DNA of 64,000 nt, from contig NZ_BCPR01000010.1 in assembly GCF_016586165.1 (NCBI RefSeq), forward strand, positions 1 through 64,000, given 5' to 3'. Position numbers and translations under genes: made by a program. Shown here piece after piece: positions 43,885 through 52,714 of the stretch. This stretch comes from Dyella sp. EPa41 (lineage in GTDB: Bacteria; Pseudomonadota; Gammaproteobacteria; Xanthomonadales; Rhodanobacteraceae). The notes beneath the pieces were generated by a model. That model saw only the letters and a list, made by a program, of their open reading frames with translations. It ran no database searches and was not told the origin of the DNA. Every line of letters begins with the position of its first letter. Position 1 is the first letter of the stretch.

Positions 43885-45867
43885 TTACCTCACCTCGTCG
43901 TAGACGTATTCGTGCTGGCCATCGCGCAGGGTGAGCTTGCGGCTGTCCGGCGAGCCCGACACCACGAACTCGAAGCCGTCCGCGCCCGGCGAAATGGTCA
44001 CGAAGGACAGCGATCCATCGTCGTTCTTCCGCGAGGCCATCTCGCTATGCCAGGCGCCGAAATCGAACACGGTGGACTTGCCGTTGCGGGTGACCTGGAT
44101 GCTGCCCACCGCCGGATTGCGATAGTTGGTGGCGAGCCTGGACGACGCTTCGGCATCAGCGGGCACCGTCAGGCGCTTGCGCTCCGCCGCCACCTGCGCC
44201 TTCAGGCGCTTTACGCCGGCATCGATGTCGCCCTGCGCCAATGGCCTGCCGTCGAACAGCACTTCGAGCAGGCGCCGCTGGAACGGACCCCGGATGAACA
44301 CGCCCGCGTCCGCGTTGGTGAGGATCACCGCGCCCACGCCCTGTTGCGGCAGCCAGTACATGTCGGAATGGAAGCCGGTGAGGTCGCCGCCGTGGTGCAC
44401 CACCGGCACGCCCCAGGTGTTGTCGACGATCAGGCCCATGCCGTAGGTCGCGGTGGTACCCAGCGCCACGTTGGGCTTGCGGCGCTCGAGCAGTGCCTCC
44501 TTCGATACGTAGCGCGAGCCATCCGGCAGCAGTCCGTCGGCCAGCTCCATCTGCACGTAGCGCAACATGTCCGTGACCGCGCTCCACGCCGCACCCGCGG
44601 GACGGGCGGGGCGGATGGAATCATTGATGCCCATGCCCGCCACCGCCGTATGGCCGTCCACGTCCAGACCGTGTGGCGTGGCGTGGTTGCCGAGCAGTGC
44701 GCGGTCGTAGTCGAACGTCGTCTGCCGCATGCCAAGTGGATCGAACACCTGCTTCTGCATGGCCAGGTCATAGGCCGCGCCCAGCTCCAAGTCGGGATAG
44801 AGCACGTGCCCGCCCATGTAACCGGCGGCCGCGGCCATCAGGTTGGAGTATTGGAACAGCTGGCCGAACCTGCTGGTGGGCTGCATGCCGGCCAGCGACT
44901 TCATCACCGTTTCCGGCGTGGCGTTGCGGCTGTTGAGCACCCACTCCATGTCCTGCCGCGGCATGCCGGTGCAGGCGCAGATCAGGTGGCGTACCAGCAC
45001 CTGTTTCGTGGTGTCCGCGTCGCCCAGCTTGAACGAGGGCATCACCTCCACCACCGGCGTGTTCCAGTCGAACCGCTTCTGGTCCACCAGCCTCGCGAGC
45101 ATCAGCGTGGTCAGCGCCTTGGTGTTGGAGGCGATCATGAACAGCGTGTCGCCATCGATCGGCTCGGGCTTGCCGATCTCGCGCACGCCCAATCCACCGA
45201 CGTACACCACCTTGCCGTGATCGATCAGCCCCAGCGCGACGCCGGGCACGTCATAGGCCTTGCGCGCGCTGTCCACGAAGTTCTTCAGCGTTTCGACGCG
45301 CCGGGCATCCAGCGGATGCGCCTTCTTCCCCGCGAAACTCTCGCGCTTGTAGCCCTTGGGCAACAGCCGGTCCGAAATGGCGCGCAACTGCGAGCTTCGT
45401 TTCTCGCCCACGGCGATGGCCACGTCGTAGATCAGCACCGTGAACTGGTTGGCGCGCCGGTAGACGATGGCAAAGACCGAGCGCTTGTCGTTGGCCGATG
45501 TCTCGTAGTTGTACACGCGCACCTGATCCCAGTTGTCGCGGGGCGCACTGTCGGTGGCCACTTGCAGCGGCCATGTCCTTGCGGGCGCATACGCCTTCCA
45601 GGCCTGTGCGACGGCGGCATCCGCATCGGCCGCCTGCACATCCACCAACACCACCTGCGAGCCCGACTCCGGTGGATCGAGGGTGACCTTGTTGCCGCCG
45701 GCATGCATCGCCCAGTCGGAGGGCACGACGAATTGCGTACCGGCCGAGGTGGTCTTCGGTGTGTCCGCCTTGACCGTGGTGCCCGCGGCACCGGGGGCAG
45801 GCGTGGCTGCCGCCGTCGGCATGGCCCAGGCGATCAGGCCAAGGAACAGGAAACATCGCGGCAACAT
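43885..45867 (-). CDS. Exported serine hydrolase, beta-lactamase/DD-peptidase (class C) fold
   Basis: 660 residues from ATG 45867 (signal CFLFLGLIAWAMPTAAA; GAGG 6 nt upstream). An N-terminal domain of about 165 residues precedes the hydrolase. Active-site motifs: SxxK as IASNTKAL (about 246), YxN as FQYSNLM, and HxG as VHHGGDLTG. A C-terminal domain of about 140 residues follows the catalytic part. Such proteins include D-aminopeptidases, esterases and penicillin-binding relatives; true beta-lactamase activity is not implied. The frame stays open upstream to 46242, but that extension lacks a start signal. MliC-like gene follows immediately. Confidence 0.88.
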   Translation of the reverse strand: MLPRCFLFLGLIAWAMPTAAATPAPGAAGTTVKADTPKTTSAGTQFVVPSDWAMHAGGNKVTLDPPESGSQVVLVDVQAADADAAVAQAWKAYAPARTWPLQVATDSAPRDNWDQVRVYNYETSANDKRSVFAIVYRRANQFTVLIYDVAIAVGEKRSSQLRAISDRLLPKGYKRESFAGKKAHPLDARRVETLKNFVDSARKAYDVPGVALGLIDHGKVVYVGGLGVREIGKPEPIDGDTLFMIASNTKALTTLMLARLVDQKRFDWNTPVVEVMPSFKLGDADTTKQVLVRHLICACTGMPRQDMEWVLNSRNATPETVMKSLAGMQPTSRFGQLFQYSNLMAAAAGYMGGHVLYPDLELGAAYDLAMQKQVFDPLGMRQTTFDYDRALLGNHATPHGLDVDGHTAVAGMGINDSIRPARPAGAAWSAVTDMLRYVQMELADGLLPDGSRYVSKEALLERRKPNVALGTTATYGMGLIVDNTWGVPVVHHGGDLTGFHSDMYWLPQQGVGAVILTNADAGVFIRGPFQRRLLEVLFDGRPLAQGDIDAGVKRLKAQVAAERKRLTVPADAEASSRLATNYRNPAVGSIQVTRNGKSTVFDFGAWHSEMASRKNDDGSLSFVTISPGADGFEFVVSGSPDSRKLTLRDGQHEYVYDEVR

Positions 45868-46434
45868 GGAGCACCTCGCGGATAGAGGAAACGCTCGACT
45901 GTCGACTGCGCGCACGAACCAGAAACGCTCGCGGCGAAGCCGGTGACGCTGGTGATCAACGGAGTCTACACATGTTGGAACACGTTGCCAGTGCGCCTGC
46001 CGTGGTGCGCCGGATGACAGCAGCGTTGCAATGTCCTCGCCGTAACTCGCCCAGGCAGGCGCGACTTGCTTCACATCGAGCGCCTTGCCGCGTCTCTCCC
46101 TGATGCGCCAAACCACGATCACGGCGGCGATGGCGCAAGCGAGGCGCAGCAGGTCGTTGATCCATCCCCAGTCGCCTGCACCCGAAGGATCGAACACGCG
46201 CACGCTGCGTTGAGCGGACAGTGGAATACCGGGCGACTCCACGCTCCGACATGCCTCCCGCCCCCTGGCGTGGCTTGTAACCGCCTCGGCAACGGCGCTG
46301 CCTTAGCATTGCCTTAGCCCCCGGCGACGCAGCTTGCTGCCGGGTAACTGGAGCCATGGCGATCGAAATTTTTTTCAGTACGCATTAAGCGCGGCAAGCC
46401 GAGCATCAGCGCCGAACCAACGGAGGTAAGTGTC
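45868..46434. other. Intergenic region upstream of divergent exported-protein genes
   Basis: Holds the control regions of the serine hydrolase (minus) and of the Tyr-rich protein (plus). The minus strand stays open in frame with the hydrolase and could encode a segment with one hydrophobic helix (INDLLRLACAIAAVIVVW, 46096-46149). No start signal supports it. A/T-rich stretch at 46362-46386 (GATCGAAATTTTTTTCAGTA within it) probably belongs to the promoter of the plus-strand gene. Confidence 0.45.
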
Positions 46435-46878
46435 ATGAGCAAGCGCGTGATGGGTAGTCGGGTACTGATGGGTCTTGCCGTCGCCGCCATGGCAGCCGCG
46501 CCCATGGTCGCGTCGGCCCATGATGGCTGGGGGCGCGACAACGGTTACCACCGCGGCTGGGACCGCGGCGGCTACCACGACCGTGACGGCTGGCGCCGCG
46601 ACTACGGCCATCACGACGGTCACTGGAGCGGCGGCAGGTGGATTGCCGGCGCGGTGGTGGCTGGCGCGGTGATCGGGCTCGTGCAAAGCGCGATGGCGCC
46701 GGCGCCGACCTACTACGCGCAGCAGCCGACGGTGGTCTACCAGGATCCGCCGGTGGTCTATCGCCAGCCTCGCACCGTGGTGTATGAGCAGCCCAGGACC
46801 GTGGTCTATGAAGACGCGCCGGTGCAACCCGGCACGGTCGTCTATGGCTCGCCCTATGGTGACGACGACGGCAATTGA
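46435..46878 (+). CDS. Small exported His/Gly/Tyr-rich protein, unknown
   Basis: 147 residues with a signal peptide (MGLAVAAMAAAPMVASA) and strong GGAGG 8 nt before ATG 46435. Section 29-67 is rich in Asp, Gly, His, Arg and Tyr (RGGYHDRDGWRRDYGHHDGH). A glycine-zipper-like hydrophobic stretch follows (WIAGAVVAGAVIGLV), then imperfect repeats based on RTVVYEQP with VVY in each. Possibly envelope-associated and metal-binding through the His-rich part. No defined family. Followed by a clear terminator, so it is monocistronic. Confidence 0.75.
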   Translation: MSKRVMGSRVLMGLAVAAMAAAPMVASAHDGWGRDNGYHRGWDRGGYHDRDGWRRDYGHHDGHWSGGRWIAGAVVAGAVIGLVQSAMAPAPTYYAQQPTVVYQDPPVVYRQPRTVVYEQPRTVVYEDAPVQPGTVVYGSPYGDDDGN

Positions 46879-46913
46879 TCCCGCCTCGTGCCGCGCAAGG
46901 GAAGACTCAGGAG

Positions 46914-46937
46914 AAGCCCGGCACCCGCCGGGCTTTT
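46914..46937 (+). terminator. Rho-independent terminator after the Tyr-rich protein gene
   Basis: AGCCCGGC and GCCGGGCT around ACCC, followed by TTT and flanked by matching A/T (AAGCC...GGCTTTT). It lies 36 nt past the stop codon. Downstream it faces the convergent hrpB. Confidence 0.9.
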
Positions 46938-46974
46938 CTGATTCCGGCAGCGGGCTGACGCCACGAGGCGATGC

Positions 46975-49500
46975 TCAGGTGCCGCGCGGCTTGGCCCGAT
47001 GCGTCGGTGCCGCCGTCCATGGATCGTCCGGCCACGGGTGACGCGGGTAGCGGCCTTTCAGTTCCTTCTTCACTTCGGGATAGGTGCGCTCCCAGAAGCC
47101 CTTGAGGTCCTGCGTGACCTGGATGGGGCGGCCGGCCGGCGACAACAGGTGCAGCGTCACCGGAATGCGGCCGTTGGCAACGCGGGGCGTGTCGGCGAGG
47201 CCGAACAGCTCCTGCAGCTTCACCGCCAGCACCGGCGGTTCGCCTTCGGCGTATTCCAGCCGGCGGCTCATGCCGCTGGGCACCGTGAGGCTTTCGGGCA
47301 CCTGCGCGTCGAGCTGGCGGCGTTGCTCGTAGTCGAACAGGCTGCCCAGTGCCTGCGAGAGTTCGTCGGCGCCCAGCGCACCAAGGCTGCGCTTGCCGTT
47401 GAGATAAGGCGCGAGCCAGTCGTCGAGCGACTCCAGCAGCGCGGCGTCGGAGACATCGGGCAAGCCGAGCTCCGGTATCCAGGCGCGCAGGGCCTGCATG
47501 CGAGCGCGCAGGCGATGGGCGTGCTCGCTCCACGGCAGGACGCCGATGCCCTTGGCGCGAACCGCGGCAAGCAGCGCCGGCAAGGCATCCTCGGGTTTCA
47601 CCGGGACGCTGCGGCGATCGAGCACGATGGCGGCGTAGCGTTGCTCCTCGAAGGCTTCGACGGCCTGGCGCTCATCGTTCCAACGCAGCACACGCTCGCG
47701 CTTGAACTGCGCGGGATACTCGCGTTCCAGCACGCGCGCATCGATGGGCGCGGCGGCGAGGATCAAGCTGTCACGCGCCTCGAAGCGCAGGTCCAGCGCC
47801 ACCAGCCAGGGCTCGCCGTGCAGCGCGGTGCCCTCATGCAGGCGCGCACCGCGGCCATTGGCGAGGGTGTAGCGCAGCGGGTTGGCGTCGTCGCGACGCG
47901 CAACGCGATCGGGAAAAGCATGCAGCAACAGATCGCCCACCGCGTGGCTGTCGGGCACGCCGCTGGCCGCGCTACGCACGTCGAGCCGGCGACGCCAACC
48001 CTTGCTGGCCTGCTCGATCGCTGCCAGCGCACCCGCATCGGCGCCGGTACGCGCGCCGGCCGTGTGACGGTCGCGCCAGGCATGCAGCGCGCTGACGCGC
48101 GCGCGGAAGTCGTCGGTGCGCGCCTGCTCGCCGCGCAGCGGCGAACGCGCCTCCATCAAGGCAAGCAGGTCGGCGACCAGCGCGCGCAACTCCGGCGCCG
48201 CACGCAGCGCCGCTGCGCCAAGACGTGGCGTGGCGCCCAGTTCCAGCATCTCGCGGCCGAGTGCCGTGATGCGCCCATCGGCCGCGAGCGCACCGAGCTG
48301 CGTGAGCAGATCCCGCCCCTGCGCCAGCGCGCCGGCTGGCGGCGACTCCAGCCAGGGAAGCTCGACGCCGCTGCCCGCCGTGATGCCCCAGGCCGCAAGC
48401 TCGAGGGCAAGACCGGAAAGCTCGGCCTGCACGATTTCCGCGGTGCGCGATGGATCGAGCCGCTTGCTCTGCGGCCACAGGCGATACGCCGTGCCTTCGG
48501 CCACGCGGCCGGCGCGGCCGGCGCGCTGGTCGGCGGAGGCCTGCGAGATGTTCACGGTTTCCAGCCGCGTGAAACCCGAGTTGGGATCGAAGCGCGGCTC
48601 GCGCGCGAGCCCGCTGTCCACCACGGCGCGGATGCCCGGCAAGGTCACGCTGGACTCGGCGACGTTGGTGGCGAGCACCACGCGCCGCGTGCCCGGCTCG
48701 GCTGGACTCAACGCCGTCTGCTGCTCGGCCAGCGAAAGCTCGCCATGCAAAGGGACGACGTCAACGTTCTCGTCGAGCGCGGATTCCAGCACGGATTGCG
48801 TGCGTGAGATCTCGCGTCGCCCCGGCAGGAAGGCGAGCACGTCGCCTGGATTTTCCTGCAACGCCTGGCGCACGACGCGCGCCAGATGATGCTCGGTGCT
48901 TTCCTGCACGCGCGCAGGCGGATACGCCACGGCGACCGGGAAGCTTCGGCCGGGACTGCTGATGCGCGGCGCATCCAGCCACTGCGCGATGCGCTCGCCG
49001 TCCAGCGTGGCGGACATCACCAGGATGCGCAGGTCGGGCCGCAGCGTGCCTTGCACGTCGAGCGCCAGCGCGGCGCCGAGATCACCGGCGAGGTGCCGCT
49101 CATGGAATTCGTCGAACAGGATCGCGCCGATGCCGGTGAGTTCGGGATCGTCCTGTATCAGTCGCGTGAGGATGCCTTCGGTCACCACTTCGACGCGTGT
49201 CGCCTTGCCCACCTTCGCCTCGAAGCGGATGCGGTAACCGACCGTGTGGCCGACTTCTTCACCCAGCTGCTGCGCCATGAACTGCGCCGCCGCCCGCGCC
49301 GCGATACGCCGGGGCTCGAGCATGAGGATCTTGCCCTCGCCCAGCCACGGCTGGCCGAGCAAGGCGATCGGCACCTGCGTGGTCTTGCCTGCGCCGGGCG
49401 GCGCCTCCAGCACCAGGCGCGGATGCGCGGCGAGCGAAGCGCGGATCTCCGGCAGCAGCGGAGTGATGGGGAAGGAAGGCGATGCACTCATCGCGCACAT
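46975..49500 (-). CDS. hrpB: ATP-dependent helicase HrpB
   Basis: DEAH-box (superfamily 2) RNA helicase of the HrpA/HrpB group; its cell role in bacteria is not firmly known. At 841 residues it has normal length. Walker A LEAPPGAGKTTQ (about 31-42), DEFHERH box, SATLDGERI, helicase C-terminal ATNVAESSVTLPGIRAVVDSG and QRAGRAGR, the HA2 region, then the HrpB-specific C-terminal domain. Start ambiguous between ATG 49500 and ATG 49491 (MSASPSFPITPLLPEI); neither has a clear ribosome site. Confidence 0.95.
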   Translation of the reverse strand: MCAMSASPSFPITPLLPEIRASLAAHPRLVLEAPPGAGKTTQVPIALLGQPWLGEGKILMLEPRRIAARAAAQFMAQQLGEEVGHTVGYRIRFEAKVGKATRVEVVTEGILTRLIQDDPELTGIGAILFDEFHERHLAGDLGAALALDVQGTLRPDLRILVMSATLDGERIAQWLDAPRISSPGRSFPVAVAYPPARVQESTEHHLARVVRQALQENPGDVLAFLPGRREISRTQSVLESALDENVDVVPLHGELSLAEQQTALSPAEPGTRRVVLATNVAESSVTLPGIRAVVDSGLAREPRFDPNSGFTRLETVNISQASADQRAGRAGRVAEGTAYRLWPQSKRLDPSRTAEIVQAELSGLALELAAWGITAGSGVELPWLESPPAGALAQGRDLLTQLGALAADGRITALGREMLELGATPRLGAAALRAAPELRALVADLLALMEARSPLRGEQARTDDFRARVSALHAWRDRHTAGARTGADAGALAAIEQASKGWRRRLDVRSAASGVPDSHAVGDLLLHAFPDRVARRDDANPLRYTLANGRGARLHEGTALHGEPWLVALDLRFEARDSLILAAAPIDARVLEREYPAQFKRERVLRWNDERQAVEAFEEQRYAAIVLDRRSVPVKPEDALPALLAAVRAKGIGVLPWSEHAHRLRARMQALRAWIPELGLPDVSDAALLESLDDWLAPYLNGKRSLGALGADELSQALGSLFDYEQRRQLDAQVPESLTVPSGMSRRLEYAEGEPPVLAVKLQELFGLADTPRVANGRIPVTLHLLSPAGRPIQVTQDLKGFWERTYPEVKKELKGRYPRHPWPDDPWTAAPTHRAKPRGT

Positions 49501-49531
49501 GATAACGGCGCGCCGGCGATGACGAAGGCTG

Positions 49532-49561
49532 CCGGCATTCCGGCAGTCGCCGAAATGCCGG
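49532..49561 (-). terminator. Hairpin downstream of the T2SS operon
   Basis: CCGGCATT and AATGCCGG arms enclose an inner CGGC/GCCG stem around AGTC, giving 12 paired bases with one mismatch, 40 nt past the gspD stop. Likely end of the xps-type operon transcript. Confidence 0.65.
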
Positions 49562-49600
49562 TGGGAAGGGCGTCATGCCCTGCCCGTCGGAACGACAAGT

Positions 49601-51979
49601 TCAGTGGGTGGATGGCGTCTCGCTCGCCGCGCGCAACGGAGCCAGCGATTCGAACTTCCGTTGGTACTCGTCCGTCACCTGCTTGGCTTCCTCGCTGCTG
49701 GTGATGACACGCGGCGTGATCAGCACGATGAGCTCGGTGCGGTTGCGGTTGTGGTTGGTGGTGCCGAACAGGCGGCCGATGACCGGCACGCGGTTGAGGC
49801 CGGGAACGCCGGTATCGGTGTTGCCCTCGTTCTGCTGGATCAGGCCGCCCAGCAGCACGGTCTGTCCGCTCTGCACGGCGATCTGCGTGCCCACCGCGCG
49901 CTGCTGGATGGTGAAGTTGCCCTGCGAGTTGGCGGCGCCGGTCGTGTTGCTCACCTGCTGCTGCACGTTGAGATATACCAGCCCGCCCGGATTCACGCGC
50001 GGCTGCACGTCGAGGATCACGCCGGTGGGCACATAGCTCACGCTGCTCGCCGTGGAACCGGCCGTGGTGGCGCCCAGGCCGGTCACGATGGAGGTCTGGT
50101 TGATCGGCACCTGGTCACCGACCTGGATGTGCGCGACTTGATTGTTCAACACCACCAGCGACGGCGCCGACAGTGTCTTGGTGGTGCCATTGGTTTCCAG
50201 CGCGCGCACCGCGACCTGCAGCTTGCTGTTGCCGCTCAGGAACGAATAGAAGAACGGCTCGCCGCCATACTTGTTACCGCCACCACCCAGCGCGCCCTGA
50301 TGGAGCATGCCCGGATACGCCGAGGTGGCGCCATTGATGTTGCCGCTGCTGTCGTAGGTCGGCGTACTGTTGGCCAGGCCTTGCAGGTACCACTGCACGC
50401 CAAATTCCAGCTGGCCGGTGAGATCCACTTCGAGGATGCGCATCTCGATCTGCACCTGCAGCGGCACGTTGTCCAGGCGCTTGATGGCCTGTTCGATCTC
50501 TGCCCACTGCGAGGGACGCGCGCGCACCAGCAGCTGGTTGTTGGAATCCACCGAGCTGATGCGGATGCTGCCGTCTTCGGAGGTGTACTGCGCGCCCGCG
50601 CCGTTGCCGCCGCTGCCGTTGGCGTTGCTGGCATTGCCGAAGGTGCCGGCGGCGCCACCGCTGTTGCCGAAACCGCTGCCGGTGTTGCCGAACGCATTGC
50701 CGGTGCTGGTGCCGGTACCACTGGTGGTTCCCAGTCCACCGGCGCTGCCGAAGCCGCCGCCCACGCCGTTGACGCCGGTGCTGCTGCCGAAGCTGCCGGC
50801 GGTGCTGCCCATGCCGCTGGCCGAGCCGTTGGCGTTTTCGCTGGTGCCCAGCGTATTGCTGGTAAGGCCGGAAGCGACCTTGCCGTTGTTGGCGCCGCCC
50901 GCGCCGGCGCCGTTGGTGTAGATCTGCGCCAGGTACTGCGCGAGGTCCGACGCCTTGATGTTGCGCACGTCGTACACGAACAGGTTGGGCTCGTTGCCGC
51001 CGCCGCGATCGATCTTGGCGACCCAGTCGCCGACTTCCTGCAGGTAGTTGGGCTGCGTGCTGATCACCACCAGCGCATTGGTGCGTTCGATCGGGATGAA
51101 GCGCAGCATGCCGGCCAGCGGCGTGTCGCCCTTCGGCCCGAAGATCTGGTCGAGCTGCGGCATCAGCTCGGCGACATTGGCGTGCTGCAGGCTGAACACG
51201 CCCACCGACATGCCGCGCAGCCAGTCCACGTCGAAGGTGTGGACGGTGCGCTGGTAGTTGTCCAGCTCCGAGGGCGTGCCGGAAAGCACGATCAGGTTGC
51301 GCGACGGATCCACCAGCAGGATGGAATCGGCGCGCGCGAACGGCTTGATCAGCTTCTGCATCTCGTTGGCCGAGATGTAACGCAGCGAGAACAGGCGCGC
51401 CTGCAGCCCGCCCTGCGGCGCCACCGCGTTGAGGCTGGGCACGAGGTTGCCGGCGACCGCGTCCTTGGCGGGCATCACCACGTAATGGCCGTTCTGCATG
51501 ACCAGCGCGTTGTTGGTCCAGGACAGCAGCGTCTCCAGGATGGGAATGGCCTGGCTGCTGTCCACCGGTTCGGCGGTGGAGAAGGAGATGTTGCCCTGCA
51601 CGCCCGGCACGATGGTGTAGTTCTGCTTGAGCAGGTCGCCCAGGATCGCCTTGACCACCGCCTGCACGGGCTGGTTTTCGAAATTGAAGGTGACCGCGCC
51701 GTCGCCGCTGGCCGCCTTGCGTGGCTGTGCCAGCCCGGTCGCGCGAATGAACTGGCCGCTGCCGCTGTTCACGTCGGGACGTGGGACCACGGCGGTTTCC
51801 GCACTGTTGCCGGCATTGAGTGGCAAGGGCTGCGGCACCGGTTTTTCCGTTCCGGCCATCGCCTCGCGCTGCAGCGCCCCGTCATCGGGCTGGGGCGGCA
51901 AGGTCTGGCAGCCGGCAAGCCACATCGCCATGGCAAGCGTGCCGATGCGGTGAAACCGCCGTGTGCGGTGGGTGGTCAT
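49601..51979 (-). CDS. gspD: Type II secretion outer-membrane secretin GspD (XpsD)
   Basis: Forms the multimeric outer-membrane channel for folded exoproteins. The 792-residue protein has a lipoprotein signal with Cys24 (MWLAGCQ). N-domains start with VTFNFENQPVQAVVKAILGDLL and ARLFSLRYISANEMQKLI. A 108-residue Gly/Ser/Asn/Thr low-complexity insert (356-463) splits the N-domain region. The secretin core has LSAPSLVVLNNQVAHIQVGDQVP and VPVIGRLFG, ending near LIVLITPRVI. It is the last gene of the operon, as in Xanthomonas, 3 nt after gspN. Confidence 0.95.
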   Translation of the reverse strand: MTTHRTRRFHRIGTLAMAMWLAGCQTLPPQPDDGALQREAMAGTEKPVPQPLPLNAGNSAETAVVPRPDVNSGSGQFIRATGLAQPRKAASGDGAVTFNFENQPVQAVVKAILGDLLKQNYTIVPGVQGNISFSTAEPVDSSQAIPILETLLSWTNNALVMQNGHYVVMPAKDAVAGNLVPSLNAVAPQGGLQARLFSLRYISANEMQKLIKPFARADSILLVDPSRNLIVLSGTPSELDNYQRTVHTFDVDWLRGMSVGVFSLQHANVAELMPQLDQIFGPKGDTPLAGMLRFIPIERTNALVVISTQPNYLQEVGDWVAKIDRGGGNEPNLFVYDVRNIKASDLAQYLAQIYTNGAGAGGANNGKVASGLTSNTLGTSENANGSASGMGSTAGSFGSSTGVNGVGGGFGSAGGLGTTSGTGTSTGNAFGNTGSGFGNSGGAAGTFGNASNANGSGGNGAGAQYTSEDGSIRISSVDSNNQLLVRARPSQWAEIEQAIKRLDNVPLQVQIEMRILEVDLTGQLEFGVQWYLQGLANSTPTYDSSGNINGATSAYPGMLHQGALGGGGNKYGGEPFFYSFLSGNSKLQVAVRALETNGTTKTLSAPSLVVLNNQVAHIQVGDQVPINQTSIVTGLGATTAGSTASSVSYVPTGVILDVQPRVNPGGLVYLNVQQQVSNTTGAANSQGNFTIQQRAVGTQIAVQSGQTVLLGGLIQQNEGNTDTGVPGLNRVPVIGRLFGTTNHNRNRTELIVLITPRVITSSEEAKQVTDEYQRKFESLAPLRAASETPSTH
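50591..50914 (-). repeat. Low-complexity Gly/Ser/Asn-coding stretch inside gspD
   Basis: Encodes secretin residues 356-463, built from loose repeats such as GFGSAGGLG, GFGNSGGAAG and TFGNASNANG. The DNA shows degenerate units of 6-12 nt (CCGCTGCCG, GTTGCCGAA) and is prone to length change by slippage. Confidence 0.8.
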
Positions 51980-51982
51980 GGC

Positions 51983-52714
51983 TCAGTGTGCTCCCTCGGG
52001 GTTCGCTGCCTGCTGTTGGGCGCGACGCTTTTGGATGGCTTCTCGCAGCGCGCGAAGGCGATCGGCCTGCGTGCTGTTGGGTTGGTCGGGCGCCATGTTG
52101 GCGCCGGGCGCGGGTGGGCCTTGCGGCTTGACCGGCCCGATCATCATCTGCATGCCGCCGGCGGGTGCAGGCGCGGGCGGCGTATTGGTGGCTGCCTGCG
52201 CGGGTGCGGGCGGCGCCGGCGTGTTCTTGGGCATGTCGATCGGTGCGCCGGCCGGCAGTTCCAGCTCGGTGCGTCCACTGGCCGATTCGAACACCGCGGC
52301 GCGCGGCTTGAGCTCGACCAGGCGCCAGCTGCCATCGGGAAGCGTGTCGCCTTCGCGCACGCGCACTTCCCGATCGCCCCCCTTGTCGTGCAGCAAGGCC
52401 ATGTGCAGGGCCGGCGTGACGATGATGCCGGTCAGCTGCATGTCGCCCAGGCTGGCGCCGCCGCTGGCGGTACGCAGGCTAGGCTTGCGGTCGGGACTGA
52501 ACAACGGCTGCTGCCACACCGCGGAAAACTGCGCGAGCGGTATGGGCGGCGGCAAACCCTGGTCATGGGTTTCGGGCAGCGGCGTCGCCGGGCGCGGCGC
52601 GCCCCAGTTCACGCCCCGGCCCACGCCCACCAGGAATAACAGCAGCACGACGCCGAACACGGCGGCGAAGACGCCGAGGATGGGGGTCAGTCGGCGTTGC
52701 GCGGCGGCGTTCAT
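51983..52714 (-). CDS. gspN: Type II secretion protein GspN/XpsN (GspC-like)
   Basis: 243 residues. TM helix near 13-31 (GVFAAVFGVVLLLFLVGVG), then a homology region around LTGIIVTPALHMALLHDKGGDREVRVREGDTLPDGSWRLVEL that resembles the HR domain of GspC. The tail is a Pro/Ala/Gln-rich linker with a basic helix (RLRALREAIQKRRAQQQ). In Xanthomonas, XpsN takes the place of GspC as the link to XpsD and the XpsL-M complex; no separate gspC is present here. ATGA overlap with gspM. Confidence 0.85.
   Translation of the reverse strand: MNAAAQRRLTPILGVFAAVFGVVLLLFLVGVGRGVNWGAPRPATPLPETHDQGLPPPIPLAQFSAVWQQPLFSPDRKPSLRTASGGASLGDMQLTGIIVTPALHMALLHDKGGDREVRVREGDTLPDGSWRLVELKPRAAVFESASGRTELELPAGAPIDMPKNTPAPPAPAQAATNTPPAPAPAGGMQMMIGPVKPQGPPAPGANMAPDQPNSTQADRLRALREAIQKRRAQQQAANPEGAH

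Noticed and set aside
43885-45867. Call as a beta-lactamase resistance gene
   Set aside because: The SxxK/YxN/HxG set is shared with many esterases and peptidases; extra N- and C-terminal domains argue against a true beta-lactamase.
50591-50914. Repeated motif stretch that could suggest a CRISPR array
   Set aside because: Units are degenerate, without constant spacers, and lie in frame inside gspD as a Gly/Ser/Asn-rich loop.
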